A stretch of 64,000 nucleotides of DNA from Marinifilum sp. D714 (GCF_030851345.1 NZ_JALPNU010000005.1:124001-188000), one strand, 5' to 3'. Shown: positions 47,501 to 55,415, counted from the stretch's first letter. Made by a program: numbers and translations. Notes: generated by a model from the letters alone, not told the origin.

Positions 47501-47835
47501 TGAAAAAAACTATCAATTGTAGTTATTGAAAATCTTGAATAATCATGAAGCATTCGATTCAAAATCTCATTTGCTCTCCTCTTCAACTCTTCAGAATTAA
47601 GTTGATTTGCCTCACACAGTTGCTGCTCGTATGGCGATTTTTTTCCTGATGAAATGATATGAATCTCTTTTAAGATCCGTGATTTCATTTCATCGGTGGC
47701 CTTATTGGTAAAAGTAACCGCTAAAATATTCTTATAACTTAAAGGATCGCTGAATACGATGCTTAAAAACTCACCAGTAAGAGTATACGTTTTTCCCGAG
47801 CCTGCTGAAGCTCTATATATATTAAGTTGTGACAT
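44575..47835 (-). CDS. AddA-like UvrD helicase-nuclease
   Basis: 1086 residues. Walker A ASAGSGKTYTL (9-19), Walker B MIDEFQDTSSMQWDNFRPLV, motif III VVGDVKQSIYRWRNGDW, and motif V/VI segments VISVSDEQDAIRIMTIHKSKGLEFKAVILPF and LLYVAQTRAEEVFISY. The C-terminus has a PD-(D/E)XK nuclease signature (YRPDRVIRKGKNAIVIDYKFGKKKLKSHVKQVAVYKKLV). Role: double-strand-break resection for recombination, like AddA or RecB. The expected AddB partner is not next to it; neighbours are unrelated and divergent, so AddB must be elsewhere. Confidence 0.9.
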   Translation of the reverse strand: MSQLNIYRASAGSGKTYTLTGEFLSIVFSDPLSYKNILAVTFTNKATDEMKSRILKEIHIISSGKKSPYEQQLCEANQLNSEELKRRANEILNRMLHDYSRFSITTIDSFFQKVVRSFTREIGLQMGYNIELDQNSVLSDVVDLLLQDVDKDSQLRNWLSSFAESKIRDGKTWNFKQDILTLGSEVFKEDFQNFSGNLIDKLSDKKFLSSYRKILNEIKEEFEQFFASKGEEAARIMESHTLSVADFSYGKTGVAGYLERLGKGGKYEPGARARAAIDTPNKWVAGKAGREIKMAVETAVSAGLNDILKAVVSYYDEQSMLYNSTEKTLSYIYTLGILTDLSKKVREYSEEENIFLLSDASRLLRDIIGNNDSPFIYEKIGNVYKHFMIDEFQDTSSMQWDNFRPLVGNSLAEDQHSLVVGDVKQSIYRWRNGDWKLLANQLDTDFSGYGVNGLSLNYNWRSSKNVIDFNNATFALGAQIIQNHYNESIPAEISDRMEDEKQKIVSAYRDVYQHIPDKGEGASGYVKAHFLEKENELDWIEQVLEDLPLKIEELQSSGYKARDISILVRNGKEGGLVADTLMAYRASENAKENVNYDVISNDSLYLKNSSVVNFLVHLLHYLVYPDDKINIGFLKQEYSLYVQESEKTSTDDLYVITDEDQFNSIFPQEFQDHIRELKRQPLYDLTEKLIKIFGLNQNSDDYPFLEAFQDLVLGFTKSDSPDLNSFVQYWEERKDKEVISVSDEQDAIRIMTIHKSKGLEFKAVILPFANWDLDNTRHTNILWCQPKVEGFDILDVLPVRYSSSLRETIYYQEYFEEKLQSYIDNLNLLYVAQTRAEEVFISYSPINKNKELKTVADLLHFVFKEANEFSTDFYGEKIVSLAEFWNEEDQCFGMGNLPSLENKSIPTPKEKSMEYPASLLDDRLKLRSHSADYFDFSEAESVESFSPVSRGNILHQLFQLIEYAEDLDQAVSQLQFEGKLDEKQAEEVLAFAKTLLADDQVSKWFSKDWEVVNERDILKGNGEVYRPDRVIRKGKNAIVIDYKFGKKKLKSHVKQVAVYKKLVESLGFNQVEGYVLYGKLSEIVSV

Positions 47836-47973
47836 TCAAAATTGCTTTATGCCGAAAATACAAATAATCTTTTCAGTAAAATAATCAGGTATTGTAAATT
47901 CTCATGGCAACTACATTTTATTATTCGTAACTTTTTGCTTTTCACAACGTTTCTACAATACAGTCTCTGTCAA

Positions 47974-47990
47974 TATTGATTCAATCAATA
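47974..47990. promoter_or_regulatory. 17-bp palindrome upstream of DUF6146 gene
   Basis: TATTGATT-C-AATCAATA is a perfect inverted repeat between the divergent AddA-like and DUF6146 genes. It could be an operator; no matching promoter box was identified. Confidence 0.3.
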
Positions 47991-48026
47991 CTATAGATGT
48001 TCTTTTAACATTAAAACGAATGAATT

Positions 48027-48440
48027 ATGAAACATTTATTATTTATTCTAGTTGCTTTCTTTACATTAGCGGCTTGCAGTTCATACACTTCATTCAATCA
48101 ACCTGAAATTGTAAATGACGATACAACTGAGCTTACAACAAAAGAATCTACAGATAGTACAGAATACGAGTTATTAATTTTAGATATTGGTTTCGAGAAC
48201 TGGTTTGCAACACGAAATATGCCTGCTACAGCGCATTCCAATAGCTATTATAAAAATTGGAATCAAAGGTATGTTATAGAATGGAATATAAAACATTCAC
48301 AAGGACATCCATATTTCGAGAATCACATTTACTACGATCCTTTTGAGGATTATGGTTTTGATATCAATTACAAGTTGTATCACTATTTTCAGTTTGTTGA
48401 AGAAAAAACTGGCGTTATTTTAGTTCAAAGGGGCAAATAA
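48027..48440 (+). CDS. DUF6146 family lipoprotein
   Basis: 137 residues. Lipoprotein signal LLFILVAFFTLAAC with Cys at about 17. The mature part (ELLILDIGFENWFATRNMPATAHSNSYYKNWNQRYVIEWN) matches small Bacteroidota proteins of the DUF6146 type. Aromatic-rich, probably outer- or inner-membrane anchored. Function unknown. Short leader, own bidirectional terminator downstream. Confidence 0.75.
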   Translation: MKHLLFILVAFFTLAACSSYTSFNQPEIVNDDTTELTTKESTDSTEYELLILDIGFENWFATRNMPATAHSNSYYKNWNQRYVIEWNIKHSQGHPYFENHIYYDPFEDYGFDINYKLYHYFQFVEEKTGVILVQRGK

Positions 48441-48447
48441 GTGTACA

Positions 48448-48485
48448 AAAAAGCGGAAGACTGATCGTCTCCCGCTTGTATTTTG
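48448..48485. terminator. Bidirectional terminator
   Basis: AAGCGG-A-AGACTGATCGTCT-CCCGCTT hairpin between the convergent DUF6146 and DUF3078 genes with AT-runs on both sides. Confidence 0.75.
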
Positions 48486-48499
48486 TATCAATTCGGTGA

Positions 48500-49384
48500 T
48501 TAAAACTTGTAAGCTAAACCTACTCCGATAATCTCTTTAAATTGAATTCTAGGACCTCTATTGTTTCCTCCTACATCGTAATAATCAATATCATCATCGT
48601 AAACTAGCGAAGTGTTTACCGTTGCAGTAAGGAAACTATTAACTTTCATATTCAACAATACTTCCCAAGTCACATCAATATTCCCAAAACTATCCGAATA
48701 GCTGGTGAATAAATCCAGAGTACTTTTTAAATTTACATTTTCCATGATGTCTTTATTCAATGACAATTTGGAAAACGCACCAAACTCACTTCTAAATTTA
48801 TCACCAGGGTCAACACCAAAAGCACCTTTGTCTGAAAGATCATCATCATTTACCACAGTCATTTTTCCAGTAACTGGTGAAATGTATGCAGAAAATACAT
48901 CACTTGGTTTGTAATCCATACCAATTGATAAGTTCATGTAGGCAGGAGCAAGAAAATTCGAAATTTTCACATCATCCACTCCTTCCTCACTACTGTAATT
49001 GTAACCTTTGGCAAACTGAGTCTTAAAATCAAAAAGAGCTGTATAATACCAATGTCCGCCATTTTTATAACCGTACTTGGTGAAGTATTCCAGTTTATCT
49101 ATACTCTTACGAACTCCTTCGTCGCCTTGCTTTACCAAACCATATTCCAGGTTCAATTTGTTCTCCCAACTGTTTTTCCCTTTGTTATAATTGGCGAATA
49201 AATTTAACTGCGAGTTTGTTGAAATCGCATTATCACCACCACCAGACCAATTGGTTAAAGATGTTTGCGAAAATGATATCGAAATCATCCCACCTTTTTT
49301 CCAGTAAGACGTATCTTGTTTTTCCTGAGATATTGCAACAAAACAAATCATTGCAACAATAAGTGTTAAACCTAGTTTCTTCAT
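48500..49384 (-). CDS. DUF3078 outer-membrane protein
   Basis: 294 residues, signal peptide LGLTLIVAMICFVAISQ. Mature beginning SYWKKGGMISISFSQTSLTNWSGGGDNAIS is the DUF3078 signature, followed by repeated amphipathic strands (SQLNLFANYNKGKNSWENKLNLEYGLVK, SFLTATVNTSLVYDDDIDYYD) ending in GVGLAYKF. It is predicted to be an outer-membrane beta-barrel. Function not established. Confidence 0.85.
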   Translation of the reverse strand: MKKLGLTLIVAMICFVAISQEKQDTSYWKKGGMISISFSQTSLTNWSGGGDNAISTNSQLNLFANYNKGKNSWENKLNLEYGLVKQGDEGVRKSIDKLEYFTKYGYKNGGHWYYTALFDFKTQFAKGYNYSSEEGVDDVKISNFLAPAYMNLSIGMDYKPSDVFSAYISPVTGKMTVVNDDDLSDKGAFGVDPGDKFRSEFGAFSKLSLNKDIMENVNLKSTLDLFTSYSDSFGNIDVTWEVLLNMKVNSFLTATVNTSLVYDDDIDYYDVGGNNRGPRIQFKEIIGVGLAYKF

Positions 49385-49581
49385 GTATTAAATTTTAGCT
49401 TTGTTTATTAGTTAGTCAATAGAGAGTTATTTTAATTTATAAACGAATTTAACGCAATTTGTGGATCAAAAAAAATTCATAAGAAATTTTATCATCGAAA
49501 TTTACAATTGCTTATTAAAGAATATCTATGATCGATTTAAAACTAGTTATTGCATATTAACAACTCCTTAAAATTTGATTG

Positions 49582-49613
49582 TTTGCCACATCTGTAAAAA
49601 ATGAATACTTTTG
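49582..49613 (+). promoter_or_regulatory. mnmA promoter
   Basis: TTTG (49582-49585), 20 bp, TACTTTTG (49606-49613): a full match to the Bacteroidota sigma-A consensus. Start of transcription would be near 49620, with AAGGAG at 49629-49634 as ribosome binding site, about 9 bp before the ATG at 49644. Confidence 0.7.
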
Positions 49614-49643
49614 CTCCTTGAAAAAACAAGGAGATTTTATTTA

Positions 49644-50816
49644 ATGAAGAAAAAAGTTGTAATCGGACTGTCGGGAGGAGTAGATTCAAGTGTTGCTGCT
49701 TATTTGCTTAAAGAGCAAGGTTATGAAGTGGAAGCACTTTTTATGCAAAACTGGAATGATACAGTCGGATTAAAATCAGAAGAATGCCCTTTTGAAGAGG
49801 ATGTTTTGTTTGCTCAAATGGTAGCAAAAAAACTGGATATTCCTTTCCACTTTGTGGATTTGAGTACCGAATATCGCGCACAAGTAATTGATTACATGTT
49901 TGCCGAATACGAAAAAGGGAAAACTCCTAATCCTGATGTATTGTGTAATCGTGAAATTAAATTCGATGTTTTCTTAAAGAAGGCATTGGAATTGGGTGCC
50001 GATTACGTTGCAACGGGACATTATTGCCAGAAAGAAACCATTGTTAAAGATGGCAAAGAAGTTTATCGTTTAATTGCTGGTGAAGACAACAACAAAGATC
50101 AGTCTTACTTCTTGTGTCAACTATCGCAAGAACAATTGTCGAAGGCGATGTTTCCAATCGGACATATCGAAAAACCTGAGGTAAGAGAAATTGCCCGAAG
50201 AGAGAAATTGGCATCGGCCGAGAAGAAAGATTCACAGGGAATCTGCTTTGTGGGTAAGGTTGATTTGCCGGTATTTCTTCAGCAAAAACTAAAGGCGAAA
50301 AAAGGAAGAATTATCGAAATATCTGCCGACAAGGCAAAAGATATCATTCCTCAGTCAGAGGATTTAAAAGACATTGCTCAACCCTATCAATTTTCTCCTG
50401 AAATGGGAGAAGAAGTGGGAACTCACAATGGAGCTCACTTTTTTACCGTAGGTCAGCGTAAAGGACTAAATGTTGGTGGAAAAGCAGAACCTCTATTTGT
50501 AATTGGTACCGATGTAAAGGAAAACATTGTTTACGTGGGAATGGGACACGAACATCCACTACTTATGCGCAAGGCTTTGTTTATTCCGAACGAAGACATT
50601 CACTTTATTCGCGAAGATTTGCGTCCGACCGAAAACTGTGAAAGAAGATACAATATCAGAATTCGTTATCGCCAACCTTTACAAGGTGGGACTATTCATT
50701 TTAAAGAAGAAGGATTGTACATCCATTTCGATGAGCCACAACGTGCCGTTGTTTCAGGGCAGTTTGCTGCCTGGTACGATAAAGGCGAATTGATTGGTTC
50801 GGGTGTGATTGATTAA
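49644..50816 (+). CDS. mnmA: tRNA-specific 2-thiouridylase
   Basis: 390 residues from ATG 49644, chosen because the promoter and AAGGAG precede it (a frame opening at 49611 overlaps the promoter). The PP-loop is [19 protein letters not shown]; the catalytic cysteine regions are [14 protein letters not shown] and [36 protein letters not shown] and [14 protein letters not shown] are conserved tRNA-binding blocks. It thiolates U34 of Lys, Glu and Gln tRNAs. Terminator directly downstream. Confidence 0.95.
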   Translation: MKKKVVIGLSGGVDSSVAAYLLKEQGYEVEALFMQNWNDTVGLKSEECPFEEDVLFAQMVAKKLDIPFHFVDLSTEYRAQVIDYMFAEYEKGKTPNPDVLCNREIKFDVFLKKALELGADYVATGHYCQKETIVKDGKEVYRLIAGEDNNKDQSYFLCQLSQEQLSKAMFPIGHIEKPEVREIARREKLASAEKKDSQGICFVGKVDLPVFLQQKLKAKKGRIIEISADKAKDIIPQSEDLKDIAQPYQFSPEMGEEVGTHNGAHFFTVGQRKGLNVGGKAEPLFVIGTDVKENIVYVGMGHEHPLLMRKALFIPNEDIHFIREDLRPTENCERRYNIRIRYRQPLQGGTIHFKEEGLYIHFDEPQRAVVSGQFAAWYDKGELIGSGVID

Positions 50817-50831
50817 ATTCTACTACAATAT

Positions 50832-50868
50832 TTTAAAGCCATTCATTTTTTGAGTGGCTTTTTTTATG
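50832..50868 (+). terminator. Terminator of mnmA
   Basis: AAAGCCA-T-TCA and TGA-G-TGGCTTT stem, then TTTTTAT. Confidence 0.85.
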
Positions 50869-50975
50869 GAAATAATCTGCTGAATCAATTCAGGAGCTTA
50901 TTTTTTGAGAAAATAAACCTCTCACAATCATTCATGCACAAACTAATATCAAAAGTACTAAATCAAAATCTATAT

Positions 50976-51010
50976 CATAAAAAAAGCACACCATAAAGTG
51001 CACTTTAAAT
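50976..51010 (-). terminator. Possible minus-strand terminator below the 51132-51761 gene
   Basis: AAAGTGCAC and GTGTGCTTT (two wobble pairs), then seven Ts on the minus strand. It lies past a REP-like element, about 120 bp from the stop codon. Confidence 0.5.
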
Positions 51011-51025
51011 TATATTCTTTAGTGA

Positions 51026-51130
51026 TTTTAACCACGAATTACACAAATTTCTCAAATGGTAAATTGCTTTGCAATTCACAATAATTTATATAAATCAATC
51101 TGTGTTAATTCGTGTAATTTGTGGTTAAAA
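51026..51130. repeat. 105-bp element with 19-bp terminal inverted repeats
   Basis: The ends TTTTAACCACGAATTACAC (51026-51044) and its complement at 51112-51130 match at 18 of 19 positions. An inner palindrome AATTGC-TTT-GCAATT lies at 51062-51076. It resembles the dispersed AACCACGAATTACAC-type intergenic repeats seen in several bacterial genomes. It abuts the stop codon at 51132. Confidence 0.65.
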
Positions 51131-51131
51131 T

Positions 51132-51761
51132 TTATTCTTTCAGCTTTTTCGAAACATACACAAAAAACTCAATTGCTGCAATAAAAAGCAAGGTATATCC
51201 AAACAACTCACTTCCCTCTTCAACTGCATTTTTTACCCAACGTTGCACTGGTTCTAATTTCTCAACGTCGAACAAGGCGCGCCATACTTTCTTGGTTCCA
51301 AACAAACGCGAGAAAACAAATACACTTAAAAAACCAGCAATGAAAGTTCCGAAAGCTGGTGTTGTAAAAAACTCCTCAAGGTTTTCCCAAATTTGCTGAC
51401 GTTTGCGATATACCAAAAAGATGGAAAGCAACAATACAAACATTGCAAATGGGAACCACGCTCCATGATATATTTTATCGAAATAAACATCGAACTCGCG
51501 AATTAAGGCTACCAAAGCACCACCACCAAATAGATAGGAAATGGCTTGATGTCCTCTGGAACGAATCCCTGCCAAAATAAACACGAGACTGGTTAGCAAC
51601 AAGTACAATTGCTGCATCCATTCGGTTTGGGAACCTTCACCAAATTTTCCCCCATCGATAAGAATACCTGCATCGCTTTTAATTATTAATGCCGATGCTA
51701 CTACAGGAATGGCATATAGAATCACCCTAACTGCAGCAAAAATAATTGGTTTTAAATTCAT
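51132..51761 (-). CDS. Integral membrane protein, unknown
   Basis: 209 residues with about six hydrophobic segments (PIIFAAVRVILYAIPVVASALII, LYLLLTSLVFILAGI, FPFAMFVLLLSIFLVY, FGTFIAGFLSVFVFSRLFG, LFGYTLLFIAAIEFFVYV). No family recognised. Last gene of the apparent cell-wall sugar operon, 58 bp after the nucleotidyltransferase gene; whether it takes part in that pathway is unclear. Confidence 0.7.
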   Translation of the reverse strand: MNLKPIIFAAVRVILYAIPVVASALIIKSDAGILIDGGKFGEGSQTEWMQQLYLLLTSLVFILAGIRSRGHQAISYLFGGGALVALIREFDVYFDKIYHGAWFPFAMFVLLLSIFLVYRKRQQIWENLEEFFTTPAFGTFIAGFLSVFVFSRLFGTKKVWRALFDVEKLEPVQRWVKNAVEEGSELFGYTLLFIAAIEFFVYVSKKLKE

Positions 51762-51819
51762 CTGTCTATATTTTTTAAGTCTTAAAGTCTAATAGTCGAA
51801 CCGTTAGAAAGTTCAATTT

Positions 51820-52554
51820 TTATTGTTCGTTATTCTTAATTAATGTCTCTGCTTTTTGCAGTTGCTCCGGTTTTCCCAAATCGAACCACAAATCTGATTG
51901 ATCTTTGTAGGCCAACATTTTTTCAGTTTTTGCCAATCGCAGATACAAATCGATAATGGAGAATTTTCCATCCTCCTCTATCAAATCAAAAAGTTTGGGA
52001 TCAACTAAATGGATACCACTAAACGCCAATGGCTCTGATTCATTCATATCAGCTCTAGCTTGCTTTACCTCTCCGGTCTTACAATTCTTCCACCCTGTTA
52101 GCTGCTTCTCTTTGTTAAAAAACAAATACCGACTGCTTTCACGCTTTCGCATCACCATGCTAACCAAAGCTTTTGCTGATTCGTGTTGTTGAATCAATTC
52201 ATTCAAATCAATTGAAGAAAGAATATCCACATTATAAATTAACACAGGAACATCAGGGATAAATAAACCTTTTGCCTTCTTTAATCCTCCACCTGTGTCT
52301 AAAAGCTCTTCTCTTTCATCTGAAATGCGAATGTCTGCTCCAAAATAATTCTTCTCCTTCAGGAAATTCTCAATCAAATCTGCAAAATGATGTACGTTTA
52401 TCACAATACGATCAACGCCTAAATCTATTAATTTTATAATCGCTCTTTCAAGCAGAGGTTTGCCTGCAAGTTTAACCAAAGCCTTTGGTTTGGTATTGGT
52501 ATAAGGCTTTAACCTTGTGCCCAATCCTGCGGCAAATATCATTGCATTCAACAT
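51820..52554 (-). CDS. MurU-like sugar-1-phosphate nucleotidyltransferase
   Basis: 244 residues. GT-A nucleotidyltransferase motif AMIFAAGLGTRLKPYTNTKPKALVKLAGKPLL, metal-binding LIYNVDIL, and AFSGIHLVDPKLFDL. It belongs with the short sugar-phosphate nucleotidyltransferases. The gene two places upstream encodes an AmgK-like anomeric sugar kinase. The pair AmgK/MurU is the known route by which MurNAc (or GlcNAc) is made into UDP-sugar without degradation, so the substrate is likely MurNAc-1-P. Inference from neighbours. Confidence 0.78.
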   Translation of the reverse strand: MLNAMIFAAGLGTRLKPYTNTKPKALVKLAGKPLLERAIIKLIDLGVDRIVINVHHFADLIENFLKEKNYFGADIRISDEREELLDTGGGLKKAKGLFIPDVPVLIYNVDILSSIDLNELIQQHESAKALVSMVMRKRESSRYLFFNKEKQLTGWKNCKTGEVKQARADMNESEPLAFSGIHLVDPKLFDLIEEDGKFSIIDLYLRLAKTEKMLAYKDQSDLWFDLGKPEQLQKAETLIKNNEQ

Positions 52555-52598
52555 TCTTTTCAGTTAACAGTGATCAGTAAACAATTATCAGTGAACAG

Positions 52599-52763
52599 TT
52601 ACTTGTAAAATATTCTGTCTTTATCTACTTCTATCTTTTTCGCCTTGCAAAGTTTCTTGGCACTTTTCGCTACTCTATTGCATTTCGGACAAACAAATTG
52701 TTCCGTTTTACAAACCTTCTCCGCATACTCCTCTGGTGACAATTTACAACGCTTCTTACTCAT
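52599..52763 (-). CDS. 54-aa cysteine- and lysine-rich small protein
   Basis: ATG at 52763, stop at 52599-52601. The translation opens MSKKRCKLSPEEY and contains a CPKC zinc-ribbon-like pair (Cys25, Cys28) with Cys6, Cys18 and Cys39 around it, so it may bind zinc. Only one base separates its start codon from the stop of the AmgK-RapZ gene (52765), and codon choice matches its neighbours, so it is very probably translated. Its length hides it from usual cut-offs. I do not recognise a family. Confidence 0.65.
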   Translation of the reverse strand: MSKKRCKLSPEEYAEKVCKTEQFVCPKCNRVAKSAKKLCKAKKIEVDKDRIFYK

Positions 52764-52764
52764 T

Positions 52765-54204
52765 TTAATTCCCCTCTATTTCTCTTTCAATATGTCGCAA
52801 ACTAATATTCACATCAAATTTTTCACGTAAATGCTTAGCTAAACTTTCTGCTGAAAACACAGAACGATGTCGACCTCCTGTACAACCAAAACTCACCTGC
52901 AAATTGGTAAATTTTCGTTTGATGTACTTGTCAACACTCATATCTACAATAGCGCAAACCGATGTAAGGAATTCATCCATTTCACTTTTTTTCTTGAAAA
53001 AGTCAATTACCGGCTGATCTTTTCCTGTCATTTCCACATATTCCTGATACCTTCCCGGATTATGAATGGCACGACAATCAAATACGAATCCTCCCCCATT
53101 GGTTGACTTATCCAAGGGGATTCCCCTGCGATAGGAGAAACTGTTGATTTCTACATGTAGTTTTACCTCTTCTTCCTGGCCTACTTGCTGTAAAAATTCA
53201 GAATCTACCACTTCATTTAACGCTTTGGTTAACTCTGGTAGTTCCACAGGCATATCCAATCGACCTAATATGGTTTTCAGGTTCTTTAGTGCATATGGAA
53301 TCGATTTTAGGAAATGTTCCTTTCTCTCGTAAAATCCACGAAAACCATAAGCTCCCATGGCCTGCATAATGCGAATCAACACGTATCCCTGGAAGAATGA
53401 TTCGAATGCTTTCAAATCGACTTCTTGTACTTTCTTAATCTCCTGAAGGTAATGATCAAACAATTCATCTCTTACTTCTTGCGGCAAATCGGCCTTTGCA
53501 TCATAAAGCAATGATGCCAAATCGTATTGCAAAGCTCCTCTTCTACCTCCCTGATAATCGATAAACCATGGCTCACCATTCACCAACATGATATTTCTTG
53601 ACTGAAAATCGCGATACAAAAAATAATCTCTTGGCGCATCCAGAAGATAATCTGAGAACTTTTGAAAATCATTTTCCAGTAATTGTTCATCAAAAGGAAT
53701 CTTAGCCAATTTTAGGAAGTAGTATTTAAAATAATGTAAATCCCAAATCATCGACTGTTTATCGAAGCTATCACGTGGATAACATGCCGAGAAATCCAAT
53801 CCTTCTCCACCTTCAACTTGAAAACGCACCAATTGACTAATGATTTTCTTGTAAATCAAAACCAAATCGGTAGCGAATCCTTCACCAACACGAAGGTTCA
53901 ATATGTAATCAAACAAGGTTGTTTTTCCTAAATCCTGTAATAGGTACAATCCATTTTCATCATCTTGATGATAGATTTCAGGAACTGGTAAATTTTTAGA
54001 TAAAAAATGCTTGCTAAAACTTATGAAAGCATGATTTTCTTTTAAGTCGGCATTATAGGCTCCAAGTACTGTTCTCTTTTCACCAATGATTCGTATATAT
54101 TCTCTGTACGAACCAGACTGTGGGAGAAGCTCTGTTTCAATTACTTTATCCTGAGCCCATTTTTCAAACAATCTGATTAACGCGTTTTTAATTTCTTGTT
54201 TCAA
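52765..54204 (-). CDS. AmgK-like anomeric sugar kinase fused to a RapZ C-terminal domain
   Basis: 479 residues. The aminoglycoside-phosphotransferase (APH) fold spans about 1-320, with YRDFQSRNIM (catalytic Asp199, Asn204) and FIDYQGGRRGALQYDLASLLY (Mg-binding Asp216). From about 347, SFSYRRGIPLDKSTNGGGFVFDCRAIHNPGRY, MTGKDQPVIDFF and VSFGCTGGRHRSVFSAE match the C-terminal domain of RapZ, which binds glucosamine-6-phosphate in enterobacteria. The RapZ P-loop N-domain is absent. The kinase probably phosphorylates MurNAc or GlcNAc at C1; the RapZ part may sense amino-sugar phosphate. Adjacent to MurU-like and DUF554 genes. Confidence 0.85.
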   Translation of the reverse strand: MKQEIKNALIRLFEKWAQDKVIETELLPQSGSYREYIRIIGEKRTVLGAYNADLKENHAFISFSKHFLSKNLPVPEIYHQDDENGLYLLQDLGKTTLFDYILNLRVGEGFATDLVLIYKKIISQLVRFQVEGGEGLDFSACYPRDSFDKQSMIWDLHYFKYYFLKLAKIPFDEQLLENDFQKFSDYLLDAPRDYFLYRDFQSRNIMLVNGEPWFIDYQGGRRGALQYDLASLLYDAKADLPQEVRDELFDHYLQEIKKVQEVDLKAFESFFQGYVLIRIMQAMGAYGFRGFYERKEHFLKSIPYALKNLKTILGRLDMPVELPELTKALNEVVDSEFLQQVGQEEEVKLHVEINSFSYRRGIPLDKSTNGGGFVFDCRAIHNPGRYQEYVEMTGKDQPVIDFFKKKSEMDEFLTSVCAIVDMSVDKYIKRKFTNLQVSFGCTGGRHRSVFSAESLAKHLREKFDVNISLRHIEREIEGN

Positions 54205-54248
54205 TTCTATATTTTTTAGAGGTTACCCTGACATGCGGATTTACAAAT

Positions 54249-54926
54249 TTATAAAAAGATATAACACAGAAGTATTTCAATTAGAATTGCTGGTAACATA
54301 TTCAAAACTTTAATTTTTTTAAGTTCCAAAATGCTTATCCCTAAAGCAATTATCAAAACTCCACCAATTCCAGTTATTTCATGGATTACAACTTGGGGAA
54401 TAATATCGCCAAACAATGCTGCCAAAAGGGTTAATCCACCTTGATAAATTAAAAGAGGAATAACTGAAAATAGAACTCCAATTCCCATTACTGCAGCCAA
54501 GGCAACAGAGGATATGCCATCCATTAAAGATTTGGTTAGCAACAAGGTTGGTTCTTTGCCCATTCCTTCCTCTAAACTCCCAACAATGGTCATTGCACCC
54601 ATACAAAAAAGCATAAAAGCAGTAAGCAAACCAGTTGAAAAGTTTGCATCTCCGCTGCCTACTCTTCTCTTCAAGCGTTCACTTAACTTCTCTACTCGTT
54701 CCTCCAACCGAAGCAATTCTCCCAGCAAAGACCCCAAAACCAAGCTAAATACCATAATAAGCAATTCGTTTGCTTTTAGCGCCATACTAATTCCCAGGTA
54801 AAGGGTAAATACACCAATTGCATGGAATACAATTTTAAACAAACGTTCAGGAATTTTTGCTCGAAATAAAAGTCCGATGCTTCCTCCAAGAATTATAGCA
54901 CCTACGTTGATCAGCGTTCCTATCAT
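54249..54926 (-). CDS. DUF554 membrane protein (YdfK/YqgA-like)
   Basis: 225 residues with about six membrane segments. It begins MIGTLINVGAIILGGSIGLLFRAKIPERL, the standard DUF554 opening, and contains FSTGLLTAFMLFCMGAMTIVGSLEEG. Role unknown in the family. It is first in the operon 54926-51132 (44 bp before the AmgK-RapZ gene), so a link with amino-sugar handling is possible but unproven. Confidence 0.88.
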   Translation of the reverse strand: MIGTLINVGAIILGGSIGLLFRAKIPERLFKIVFHAIGVFTLYLGISMALKANELLIMVFSLVLGSLLGELLRLEERVEKLSERLKRRVGSGDANFSTGLLTAFMLFCMGAMTIVGSLEEGMGKEPTLLLTKSLMDGISSVALAAVMGIGVLFSVIPLLIYQGGLTLLAALFGDIIPQVVIHEITGIGGVLIIALGISILELKKIKVLNMLPAILIEILLCYIFL

Positions 54927-55297
54927 AAATCTTCATTTTGATATCAAAACAACTAATTTAAATAAATTAATGAAAGCCAGGTATAGAATTACAAAAAGCT
55001 TTGCCAATGACAAAGCTTTTGTGCCCAAGGCGGGAACATTCCACCTTTATATTATTAGCTCATTTCCAGCCAATTAAAACAAATACTATTTCAACGGTCT
55101 CGATTTTGTCCCTCTAAATTAACAAGGCACTTTTACCACCCATTTCATCTTTGTTCAAATTTACAAAAGCTCAATCTTTTTTTCAAATTAAAAGCTAGAA
55201 ATTCAATGGTATTATGATCCTGGATTTACAATTCATGTTATAAACATTATTAGAGTGAGAATCCAAACTCATTACCTAATGCGAAAATCAAATCTAC
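54927..55297. other. Spacer with hairpin, no gene seen
   Basis: About 370 bp, AT-rich. A strong hairpin AAAAGCTTTG-CCAATGA-CAAAGCTTTT lies at 54993-55019 with short A/T tracts; it does not follow any recognised gene. A 35-residue frame runs across it but lacks support. Confidence 0.4.
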
Positions 55298-55347
55298 TTG
55301 ACAAACAAATACTCCCGGTTGACAACACCGATATACATCCTGACAAA
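55298..55347 (+). promoter_or_regulatory. Three direct repeats at exactly 21-bp spacing
   Basis: TTGACAAA (55298), TTGACAAC (55319) and CTGACAAA (55340) begin 21 bp apart, two helical turns, so all lie on one face of the DNA. They end 38 bp upstream of the -33 box at 55386. This is the layout of response-regulator or LytTR-type activator sites. Confidence 0.55.
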
Positions 55348-55385
55348 CAGTAAATCTATGTTAATAAATGAAAGCTTAACTATCA

Positions 55386-55415
55386 TTGTATCTATTGTAA
55401 AACAAGCTAACTTCG
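55386..55415 (+). promoter_or_regulatory. Candidate promoter of the secreted beta-helix/Ig protein gene
   Basis: TTG (55386-55388), 19 bp, TAACTTCG (55408-55415), one mismatch from TAnnTTTG. Predicted start near 55421. Confidence 0.4.

Noticed and set aside
49611-49643. Upstream start for mnmA at 49611
   Set aside because: It overlaps the -7 box; AAGGAG and the ATG at 49644 give the family N-terminus.
54877-55077. Plus-strand 66-aa frame downstream of the DUF554 start
   Set aside because: Overlaps the DUF554 N-terminus and a hairpin, no ribosome binding site or recognisable content.
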